Source: Parabacteroides goldsteinii DSM 19448 = WAL 12034
GTDB taxonomy: Bacteria > Bacteroidota > Bacteroidia > Bacteroidales > Tannerellaceae
Reading direction: 5' to 3'
Length of the DNA stretch: 64,000 nucleotides
Assembly (NCBI RefSeq): GCF_000969835.1
Contig: NZ_KQ033913.1
Coordinates: 1,185,703 to 1,249,702, forward strand
Every line of letters begins with the position of its first letter. The stretch's first letter is position 1. Below the pieces are notes generated by a model. The model had not been told where the DNA came from and searched no databases. It saw only the letters and a list, made by a program, of their open reading frames with translations. Below, one piece after another: positions 1 through 7,697 of the stretch. The translations under genes and the position numbers were made by a program.

Positions 1-2
1 TG

Positions 3-941
3 GGGCATGTTGGCAATGATCCGGAAGGATATAGCGATGTGAGAGGGTGTTGGCTGGACTATCCGAATAACCGGATTTATTTTAGCGGTTGGAATGAGAA
101 ACTTATTATTTATAATGCTGATGGTTCTTATTACGGAGAAAAGAAAACTCCGGTTAATACTTCTGTATTTCCTGCCTTTACAGTCTTTAATTATTTAGAT
201 AATCAGACACTTGTCGCTCATTCTACGGCAGGTAACGGTGATCCCGACCGGGTGATTGTATTCCGTGATACAATGATCATTAATCAGTTTTTACCATCCG
301 GCAAAGATACGATGTCATTGAAGGTGAATCCAGATGATATAGAATCACTCAGTGTCACTCATAGTAAAGGTTTTGGCGGTGGTATGATTATTATAAGTTA
401 TAAGGATGGAAAAATGGCTGCTTATCCGGTAAGTGACCGTTTCTTCTGGCACCAGGGGAAAGATTTGTTCTTTATGGAACAATTCAATGATACAATTTAT
501 CAGGTAACGGCAGATGCTTTATTACCTGTCCGTCGTTTGGATATGGCATCTTATTATTGGAATCCAAAGGAACGTTTCAATAAGGAAAAGACTCATGTAG
601 CTTATCCGACAGAAATGTTGGAAGGGAAAGATGTTTTTCTTTTACGTTTCATTGTGGATCTGTATAAGGATAAGCTTATTTATAATGCTATGTTCGATAA
701 GAAAAGTGGAATAGTCAAAGTCGCTAAATATGACACCGCTTTTGAAAACGATCTGGACGGTTTCCTTTCTTTACAACCTGAATCAGTTTCTCCCGATGGC
801 GAGTTTGCTCAGATCATTTCGGCAGATCAGGTCGTTTCATGGTTTGAAGAGAATGGAGATAAAAATGATTTACCGGAGGAAGTCACAGCTTTAAGAAAAG
901 TAGGCGAAGAAGATAATCCGGTCGTGATTATTATGGAGTAA
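3..941 (+). CDS. 6-bladed beta-propeller family protein, 5'-truncated by the window edge
   Basis: The frame is open to the very edge of the window: residues GHVGNDPEGYSD precede the first possible start (GTG at 39), so the gene begins upstream and about 312 residues are visible. No signal peptide is seen because the N terminus is missing. Alternating short hydrophobic strands and turns, and the C-terminal pattern EEDNPVVIIME, resemble the Bacteroidetes 6-bladed beta-propeller lipoproteins (PF17170/DUF4221-like), which often end in a D-N-P-V motif. Members are mostly of unknown function and exported. It is followed by a hairpin-rich region with a T-tract. The family is an inference from fold pattern and ending; the gene itself is certain. 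Confidence 0.6.
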   Translation, partial: GHVGNDPEGYSDVRGCWLDYPNNRIYFSGWNEKLIIYNADGSYYGEKKTPVNTSVFPAFTVFNYLDNQTLVAHSTAGNGDPDRVIVFRDTMIINQFLPSGKDTMSLKVNPDDIESLSVTHSKGFGGGMIIISYKDGKMAAYPVSDRFFWHQGKDLFFMEQFNDTIYQVTADALLPVRRLDMASYYWNPKERFNKEKTHVAYPTEMLEGKDVFLLRFIVDLYKDKLIYNAMFDKKSGIVKVAKYDTAFENDLDGFLSLQPESVSPDGEFAQIISADQVVSWFEENGDKNDLPEEVTALRKVGEEDNPVVIIME

Positions 942-1307
942 AATGTGAATGTACAACACCTGCATGAAATACCGAAGAGGAATGAATACGAAAGATTTAT
1001 GACATATTGTCTGGAGCCAGTTTCCTTATAGGGGAACTGGCGTTTCCTTATTAAAAAAAATAGGAAACTGCGATGGACTGGAAATTAGCCAGTTATCCTT
1101 TTTTTCTTTCATGCTATTTAAGGTCTGTGGTCTCTGTTATTACCAGCCAAAATGTCCGGTTTGTATTCTTTAGGACAAGATATAAATGTTCTCAAATGAA
1201 ACAGGTGACGCCGATTGCTATATCTGCGTCACCTGTAATGTGTTAATATGTTGTCGGTTAAATGAAGGAATAACGAAGCGACGCTATTTCCGGAAGAAAT
1301 TTATGAT
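942..1307. other. Intergenic region with serial hairpins between convergent genes
   Basis: No gene is seen here. Three stem-loops follow each other: CCAGTTTCC (1017-1025) with GGGAACTGG (1032-1040); GTTTCCT (1042-1048) with AGGAAAC (1062-1068); and ACTGG (1077-1081) with CCAGT (1089-1093). The last is followed by a T-tract near 1100. Arms of different hairpins can also pair with each other. The rest of the stretch up to the GH84 stop codon shows no recognisable feature. Confidence 0.6.
1077..1106 (+). terminator. Rho-independent terminator candidate after the beta-propeller gene
   Basis: Short stem ACTGG/CCAGT with a 7-nt loop, followed by TATCC and a run of seven T. The stem is weak by itself but lies at the end of the hairpin series, in the right direction for the upstream gene. 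Confidence 0.45.
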
Positions 1308-3824
1308 TTACTCCCTGACAATCTGGTGAATTTGTACCGGAGTTTTACCTGCCGGGGTGATTATCAGCGTTTGCATATCATCAAATGAAATTTTGTTCAG
1401 CTTCACATAGCCGACGTAGCCACAATATAGCATATTGTTTTCGCCGTCATTGTTGACACCGGAGATGGAAACCATACTATCGTTATTGCCGGACAAGAAG
1501 AATTCGATATACTTGTCTACACCGTTACATTTCACTTCAACCTTTTCGCCCGGTTTCAACGTTTTATAAGTACTCAGATTGAGATCGTACATCATCAATT
1601 CTTCGTTGATTTCTGGTGCTTCCTTTGTCTTTACGGAAAAAGCGGCAACCTTCAGTTCCATCTGTTTGCCGGAATTGTTGCGCATCCGGACAAAATGAGC
1701 GTTCAGAGGAATTGTAGTAACGGTGAACTTTGTCCGGTCGGCAGGAATATCAGAAAGGATAGTCCATGTCTTACCGTCTTCCGACCATTCGAATACACGT
1801 CCGTCCACATTACTTTGAGGTAAGTTGAACGTGAAAGATTCGGCGTCCTTTTGTATTTCCCATCCGAGGCCGAGATACTGGTTAGGTTCGACTTTTACCA
1901 CTTCAAGCATGGGGACATAGGCTATCAGATTCTCGTCTTCCGACCAGGGTTGATTCTTCAGCTGATCTATATTAGTAATGGTAGAAGCTGTGCTAACTCT
2001 GATTTCGTTGGAAGGTGTATCGGCTGTCGAAAGTAGGTTGCGGCTGGTCTGTCTGTATAAACCTTCAATAAGCGGCATCAGGACTCTTGAACCTACTTTT
2101 ACACCTTTCTGATACGGATTCTGGTTGAAAGTACGGTTAACCAGTTTCATACTGTCCATAACGGCAGATACTTCGAGGAAACGTTGCCAGGTGTTCTGGC
2201 GGTCTTTTTCATACCAGGCGTGAGCCATACGCAGAGCATTGGAACCGCATCTTCCGAGTAACTCGAACTGCATAAGCCAGGGATTGATTTCTTTAATCAG
2301 TGCTTTATTGTCTCCCTGATTGTATATCAACTCGGGAGCAGCCTGTATCTGTGCGAATAAGGCACCCAGTTGGTTTGCATCTCTTTCGCCGAACTGTCCG
2401 TTGCGGTAACCGGTAAGGAATTTGTCGGCCTGTGCCTGGTAGCGGGTAGATTCCTCACGGCGATATAAATGACCGTTAGGTCCCGGATCGCTATTATTCT
2501 CACAGAATGTCTTGAAGGCGATGGCTGCTTTGGGTACTAAATATTCGCAAGCCTTTTCCCAAGCCAGTTGCGGGTCGTAACTGTGTATATTCCAGCTATA
2601 CATGGCAACACCGAACAAGGCGACTTTGGAGGCTTCAGCGCGTTCCATCGGGTTAGCAACGAAACCGGACATCGCATTGGAAGCCTGAGTGTCCAGACCA
2701 TAAGCGGGTCCCATCAAAAGGTGGTCACGGCAGTAATCGCTTACCGGGAAGTTCCACCAGATATAGGCGGGACGGCGGATACGCTTGTTGACCCATTCAA
2801 GACCTTCCAGGGTAATATCGTCTACAACACGATTCCCGGTCCACATGATATGGATAGCCGGGTGAAGTTGTTCGCCCAGGATATCGAGATAATCGGTCCG
2901 TGCCCATGAACGGTTGTATTCGGTCGGACACATGATTAATGGCTGTATGTCGCTTTTCTTTTCAATAAATTCTTTCTGGATGAAGTTCATCAGGCCAGCT
3001 TGTTTGGCTGCGTTTGTTCCTTCACCGGAAATGTCGTCAAAGAAGACAGCGAAAGCACGTACACCGAGGTCGTACATTTGTTCGAACTTGGTGATCACGT
3101 TGTTACTGTCGGTTGCATTCCATTTGATATCCTGTCCCGGATGGATTGCCCAGACGAAGTCTACCTTGTTGCGGGCAGCTTCGGTTGTCAGTTCTTTAAT
3201 CTGCTTTGCCTGGTCGGCAGGATAGGGTTCACGCCAGCTGGCACTGTGGAAAGGATCGTCTTTCGGACCATAGATGTAAGTATTCATCTTAAACTGGCCG
3301 TAGAAACGAAGTTGGCTGATACGGTCGTCATGGCTCCAGGGAGTACCGTAGAAGCCTTCGACAGTTCCCCGATGGAGTACGTCAGGATAGTCGGTAATCG
3401 TACATAACGGAAGTGTGCGTTTGCCTGCTTCATTGTAGCCGACCAGTTGTTTGAGTGTTTGGGCGGCATAGAATAATGAACGGTCGTCCACAATTTCGAT
3501 AGTGATTTTCTTCTTTGAAATATCCAGGATATAAGCACCTGAACGTTCCATTTCGGGTGTTCTGGCTTTCAGCTTTTTGACTTCCAGCGGTAATGACTTG
3601 CCTGATTGGACGAAAGGCAATGCTTCTTTCAGTATTTTCACTGCGTCGGCGTCCGGATTGCTGATACCTTGTAATGTATATCCATGAGACGGCACATATT
3701 GCTGGTTGGATATAACAATTTGTTGTGGTTGGGGATATAACTCGAGAGATAAGCTTTGCGCGTAAGTAAATCCCGGAATACAACATAATAATAGTGTCAG
3801 GAGTAGATTTGCTAGTATTTGCAT
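1308..3824 (-). CDS. GH84 beta-N-acetylglucosaminidase (O-GlcNAcase / hyaluronidase-like), secreted
   Basis: Predicted exo-beta-N-acetylglucosaminidase that removes terminal GlcNAc from host glycans in the periplasm or at the cell surface. Signal peptide about residues 1-22. An N-terminal hexosaminidase-like alpha/beta domain (about 25-145, starting ELYPQPQQIV) precedes the GH84 barrel (about 148-450). HRGTVEGFYGTPWS marks the barrel entrance and FFDDISGEG carries the adjacent catalytic pair D263/D264 expected for substrate-assisted catalysis in this family. A helical region and a discoidin-like beta domain follow. At 838 residues it is about 100 longer than the B. thetaiotaomicron homologue, because of an extra beta-rich C terminus of unknown role. 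It is the only glycosidase in the window, monocistronic and just downstream of the DUF3857 pair, from which a strong terminator separates it. Confidence 0.9.
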   Translation of the reverse strand: MQILANLLLTLLLCCIPGFTYAQSLSLELYPQPQQIVISNQQYVPSHGYTLQGISNPDADAVKILKEALPFVQSGKSLPLEVKKLKARTPEMERSGAYILDISKKKITIEIVDDRSLFYAAQTLKQLVGYNEAGKRTLPLCTITDYPDVLHRGTVEGFYGTPWSHDDRISQLRFYGQFKMNTYIYGPKDDPFHSASWREPYPADQAKQIKELTTEAARNKVDFVWAIHPGQDIKWNATDSNNVITKFEQMYDLGVRAFAVFFDDISGEGTNAAKQAGLMNFIQKEFIEKKSDIQPLIMCPTEYNRSWARTDYLDILGEQLHPAIHIMWTGNRVVDDITLEGLEWVNKRIRRPAYIWWNFPVSDYCRDHLLMGPAYGLDTQASNAMSGFVANPMERAEASKVALFGVAMYSWNIHSYDPQLAWEKACEYLVPKAAIAFKTFCENNSDPGPNGHLYRREESTRYQAQADKFLTGYRNGQFGERDANQLGALFAQIQAAPELIYNQGDNKALIKEINPWLMQFELLGRCGSNALRMAHAWYEKDRQNTWQRFLEVSAVMDSMKLVNRTFNQNPYQKGVKVGSRVLMPLIEGLYRQTSRNLLSTADTPSNEIRVSTASTITNIDQLKNQPWSEDENLIAYVPMLEVVKVEPNQYLGLGWEIQKDAESFTFNLPQSNVDGRVFEWSEDGKTWTILSDIPADRTKFTVTTIPLNAHFVRMRNNSGKQMELKVAAFSVKTKEAPEINEELMMYDLNLSTYKTLKPGEKVEVKCNGVDKYIEFFLSGNNDSMVSISGVNNDGENNMLYCGYVGYVKLNKISFDDMQTLIITPAGKTPVQIHQIVRE

Positions 3825-3875
3825 AGATCAACGGTTTAAGATATTAATATTTGACTGTAAAGTTATTATTATTCA

Positions 3876-3925
3876 ACAAAAAAACAAGGATGGAACAGTA
3901 GAATTATCTCGTTTCATCCTTGTTT
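3876..3925 (-). terminator. Terminator after the DUF3857 pair
   Basis: AAACAAGGATG (3882-3892) pairs with CATCCTTGTTT (3915-3925), with further inner pairing. On the minus strand the stem is followed by a T-rich tract (the A-run at 3876-3884 on the plus strand). It insulates the GH84 gene from the upstream operon. Confidence 0.75.
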
Positions 3926-3945
3926 AAATTACTGATTGTATTCGC

Positions 3946-5703
3946 TTAGTTAATTGACAATAACAATGTTTTGCCGGACTGATTTCCCCATTCGGTCAAC
4001 AGGGAGCGCAAGTTGCCGAATTCAGCGGGAGTATAGAGCTGTTTGTTCAGTAGCAAAGAGCGTTCTACCTCTGCGTTGTTTCCGTTTTGCTTAACGGAGA
4101 TGACTACCTTACCGGCAGCGTTTTCAATTGTTTTAACTGCTTCCGGAGTAGCTAGTTTCATCCCTTCCGGTACTTGAACGGTATAGGTATACCGTTCGTT
4201 TGCTTTGCAGGGCAACAGCAGGTTTTCCTTGCGGCTACTGTTCATATTGCAGTAGTAACTATGTGCCAGGCTGACCGGGGCATCGGGCAGTGAAACCATA
4301 ACATATCCGTTGTTCGCTTTTAAAGGTTGGGATGCAGTATAGGAGATTGTCGTTCCGTTGCCGGTCTTCGATTCTTTTGCTTCCTTATCAGCACCGGCAT
4401 AGGTAGACAGATAAGCTCCGTAATAGGGGAGGTAAGCGTTGCCGATAGTTGCATCTACTTTTGCATCTGCTTTTTCCGGAGAGACGGAAAGGGTAACCTT
4501 ATAAGTGAGGTCGGTAGACGGTGTGCTGATTGTTACAGGCGTACCTGCTTTGGTCAGGCTGATGACTGGTGTCAGGTTATTCGAACCCGCAGCTGCCATT
4601 TTATTGGATGATGGAGACATGATATACTGTTTACCGTCTGCATTGGCAATAACGACCAGTTCTTTTATGGCACTCAACCCGCAACTGGCCGGTTCGGCAT
4701 TCACACTGTAGGATGCTGCTGTTTCGGCTTTGATGCCTGCTGCATTTAACAGGCCGTTCAGCAGGTTTGTCTTTTCAGCTTCGGTTCCGTAGGCGGAATA
4801 GATTACATCGCTTGCCGAACGGATTTTATATCCTGCATCCGGCAACGAAAGGCGACTGTAACCCAGGTTTTCCGTTACGTGTTTCAGGATGGCCTGTAGT
4901 TTTTCCGTATCGTTCTTTTTACCTTCTGTCAGGTTTTCGGCAATGGCAGTCAACTGGACGTCGCTGGCGGGAGTGAACTGTGCATACAATGCTTTCAATG
5001 CGTCTCCGTTCGAAGCATAAGTGGTTGCAGTCAGGAAAGGAACGTCGCCATTGGCAGCCGAAACGAACGGGTCGCGGGAAGAAGCCGGCAGGTTCTGTAA
5101 TTTCCAGGTAACGGTTTTCATGCCGTTGGCTGTTGTGACGGCCGGCTTGGCATTGTTATACTGCAAAGTGTAGGATAACGGTTTGCTTTCCGGTGCAGAC
5201 AGACTGATGGTATATTCTTTTACCGGAGAGGTTTGTAATAGCTCGTTATAAATATCCAGCTCCGGCAGATACCCCGGTTTGGAAGTCAGCGTATAATCCA
5301 GATAGATGGTTGCTCCCAGTTCCAGACCGGTATGGACAACGACCATTTCTTTCAGATGGTTGTAAGCCGGAGCATCGGCTGCTGTCCGGGGAAGTACTTC
5401 CACAAAAGCATTGTCGGGCGTTTTGACAATGTTGCCGTCTTTCTGTTTGGTATAAGAGGAATTAATTTTTAGTTCCTGGTATTGCGGATTGTAAACGATG
5501 AAACTTTCCCCGTAAGTACCGTTCATGGCCGTATGTGTGAAAAGCGTAAGTTCCATGTTGTAGCGGAACTCCTGGCTTCCGTCTGCATTCAATGTATATG
5601 CTTTCGACAGCTTCTTATATTCAGCTTCCGGGCCGGCAAATGCGGATGCTGTAATAGCCAGCAGGCAGAGAAGCAGTGCCAGTTTATGTAGTATATTAGT
5701 CAT
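3946..5703 (-). CDS. DUF3857-type secreted protein with degenerate transglutaminase-like core (pseudoenzyme)
   Basis: Signal peptide about residues 1-23 (ends SAFAG). A DUF3857-like beta domain (about 25-240) is followed by a transglutaminase-like core (about 245-365) and a C-terminal beta region. The core aligns with its upstream neighbour, but the expected Y-G-D-C-K-D motif reads YGTEAEK, putting E308 where the nucleophilic Cys should be. The His position falls in IKELVVI and the Asp position in IMSPSS, so no catalytic triad remains. It was probably derived by duplication from the intact neighbour, whose stop lies only 6 bp before this ATG, so the two are co-transcribed. A binding or partner role is inferred. 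The substrate and function of the family are unknown. Confidence 0.75.
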   Translation of the reverse strand: MTNILHKLALLLCLLAITASAFAGPEAEYKKLSKAYTLNADGSQEFRYNMELTLFTHTAMNGTYGESFIVYNPQYQELKINSSYTKQKDGNIVKTPDNAFVEVLPRTAADAPAYNHLKEMVVVHTGLELGATIYLDYTLTSKPGYLPELDIYNELLQTSPVKEYTISLSAPESKPLSYTLQYNNAKPAVTTANGMKTVTWKLQNLPASSRDPFVSAANGDVPFLTATTYASNGDALKALYAQFTPASDVQLTAIAENLTEGKKNDTEKLQAILKHVTENLGYSRLSLPDAGYKIRSASDVIYSAYGTEAEKTNLLNGLLNAAGIKAETAASYSVNAEPASCGLSAIKELVVIANADGKQYIMSPSSNKMAAAGSNNLTPVISLTKAGTPVTISTPSTDLTYKVTLSVSPEKADAKVDATIGNAYLPYYGAYLSTYAGADKEAKESKTGNGTTISYTASQPLKANNGYVMVSLPDAPVSLAHSYYCNMNSSRKENLLLPCKANERYTYTVQVPEGMKLATPEAVKTIENAAGKVVISVKQNGNNAEVERSLLLNKQLYTPAEFGNLRSLLTEWGNQSGKTLLLSIN

Positions 5704-5709
5704 TGTCTT

Positions 5710-7674
5710 TTATTTTTTAATAATTAAATAATCACCGAAACTTTTGTGTGCATTAACGGCAGAACGGAAACCGTCCCAGTCGGCTGCTTCATATACACGT
5801 TTCTTTAGAGCCAGCTTCTGGTGAAGCGTTATTTTATCGCCGTCCTGGCTCAATGAGCCTTCGAAGTCGGCGGCATCGCTTTGCTTGCTTTCGTTCTTTG
5901 CCTCATTTAACAAAGTGTATCCTTTCGGTAGCTGGATGGTTTCGTCCAGTTCCACCAGACGTGAACAGCCATCCTTGAAACCATACTGGCGTTCGGGCAG
6001 GTCGGTATTGATGCGCAGATAACTCTTTACCTGATTGTACAGGTTGTTCATTACCATCGGTTTGAAGACCAGTTCCTCTTTACCTGGGATAGCATATTCC
6101 GGTATTTCATAGCGGAAAGTGATTTTGATGGGAGCCGCTTGATAGTCTTTCGGATCTTTTCCATAATCCACGCTAAGCAGACGGGCTTTCGGGGATACGT
6201 TTAGCAACTGGCTTTCAAGCATGTTCTTCCATTGTGACTGCCAGCCACGGGTAAACATGCCGCGGATATTGCTGTCCGATTGTCCTTCGGCCGTGATGGT
6301 GAATTGTCCGGTCAGTGTGCCTTTGGCATCCAGTTTATTGTTTGCTTTGATACGTACATAATGGTTTTCCGGAGCGGAAACGGGAGTCAGGCAAAGGTCG
6401 GAACCTTCGGGAACTCCCGGCAGGTAGTTCTGTTGTTGTTCGGCGCTGCTCCATAGTTCGCGGCAGAAAGGAACCCAGGTCGGGTCGAGCGGCATATATG
6501 TACCGCTGGATAATTTAACGACGGCTACACAATGGTTGAAGTGGTCGGCCGGAATACTTTCCACACGGCTGCCTGCCATTGTCATAGCGGGATAGGCTTC
6601 GAAACCTGCCATACGGAGGAAGGATATCAGCGTTCCGGCAATATCTTTACAGACACCGCAACGGTCGGTATAATTCATCTTGGTATTGTGAAGGGTATAA
6701 CCTTCGCCTTTGCCCATCGAGATGCCGGAGTAACGGATATTGTCGGCAACCCAGTGGGTGAGGACGGCTATCTTTTCCATTTCTGTTTTCTTCCCTTTGA
6801 TAAGCTCGTCTACCTTTTTCTGTGCTTCCGGCAGTGGAGCAAAACTTCCGTAATCTTCGTTAACCTTATTGAACCATAATGATTTATCCTGCCATTTAGG
6901 AGTGGACGACATCATCAGTTTCGGAGCGGCATCGAACAGGTCGACCATGTTAGGTTCACGTTTGGTCGGCATCACATTGTTGGTGGAGAAGGTATAGGCT
7001 TTCCGACCATCTTCATAGCGCATGGAAGAGGCGCAGTCGCCTTGATAGAACTGGAACTGCATTTCTTTCTCCATCGGAATGGATACTTTATATACTTTAC
7101 GTACGGTCGGTTCCGTCACCCAGAAAGGAACGATGTCATAGAATTGTCCGCGCATGGGAGGGATGAAGCGGGATTCGTCATCGCTGCCGTCGGCCAGCAG
7201 GGCGTAGGTGAAACCTTTCTTGTCGATTTCATATTCGATGATATCTCCCGGATTCAGCTGGCCTACTTCAAGCATGATCTGGCGGGCGCCCCAATAGATG
7301 GCGCGGGCCGGAGCCGCATAGTCGCAGGCTTGTGTAACGTCCAGGTTGATTACATCGCCGTTGGCACGGTAGACGGTCGCTCTCTTGAATTGTGCGAAAG
7401 CCGTCAGCGGGTCGTAATCATATTTGATGATACGGTTACTCACTGCTCCCCGGGGAGTCTGAATTTTGATAGTCTTGCAGACAGAAAATGAACCGGAACC
7501 GGTCGGTTGTACGGTTACGGACGTGCTGTCCAACAGATTGACGCAATCATATCCGGCATAGACTTCCGGCTTCTGAAGCGTCGGGTCCGGTGCGAACCGG
7601 CAACTTTCCCCACTCTGTCCGTAGGCGGGCGAAAGGGTTAGGAATGATAATACGGTAAGTGCAAAATACCTCAT
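5710..7674 (-). CDS. DUF3857 domain protein with intact transglutaminase-like core
   Basis: Secreted 654-residue protein: signal peptide 1-20 (ends AYGQ), DUF3857 beta domain (about 40-250), transglutaminase-like cysteine peptidase core (about 285-400) and a C-terminal DUF3858-like beta domain. The core has a full triad: C342 in DRCGVCKDIAGTL, H381 in HFNHCVAVV and D397 in YMPLDPTW. Such proteins are common in Bacteroidetes, often next to TonB-dependent or polysaccharide loci, but their reactions are unknown; peptide-bond hydrolysis or cross-linking is assumed. It lies 23 bp after menC-menE on the same strand, so it may be read from the men transcript, and it is followed at 6 bp by its degenerate paralogue. 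Confidence 0.8.
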   Translation of the reverse strand: MRYFALTVLSFLTLSPAYGQSGESCRFAPDPTLQKPEVYAGYDCVNLLDSTSVTVQPTGSGSFSVCKTIKIQTPRGAVSNRIIKYDYDPLTAFAQFKRATVYRANGDVINLDVTQACDYAAPARAIYWGARQIMLEVGQLNPGDIIEYEIDKKGFTYALLADGSDDESRFIPPMRGQFYDIVPFWVTEPTVRKVYKVSIPMEKEMQFQFYQGDCASSMRYEDGRKAYTFSTNNVMPTKREPNMVDLFDAAPKLMMSSTPKWQDKSLWFNKVNEDYGSFAPLPEAQKKVDELIKGKKTEMEKIAVLTHWVADNIRYSGISMGKGEGYTLHNTKMNYTDRCGVCKDIAGTLISFLRMAGFEAYPAMTMAGSRVESIPADHFNHCVAVVKLSSGTYMPLDPTWVPFCRELWSSAEQQQNYLPGVPEGSDLCLTPVSAPENHYVRIKANNKLDAKGTLTGQFTITAEGQSDSNIRGMFTRGWQSQWKNMLESQLLNVSPKARLLSVDYGKDPKDYQAAPIKITFRYEIPEYAIPGKEELVFKPMVMNNLYNQVKSYLRINTDLPERQYGFKDGCSRLVELDETIQLPKGYTLLNEAKNESKQSDAADFEGSLSQDGDKITLHQKLALKKRVYEAADWDGFRSAVNAHKSFGDYLIIKK

Positions 7675-7697
7675 AAGTATAGTGTTTTAAATGATAA

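Noticed and set aside
3430..3831. Second open frame of about 133 codons on the minus strand inside the GH84 gene
   Set aside because: It lies wholly in another frame of a well-supported gene, and its composition (many Arg, Thr, Ser and Pro) is not protein-like.
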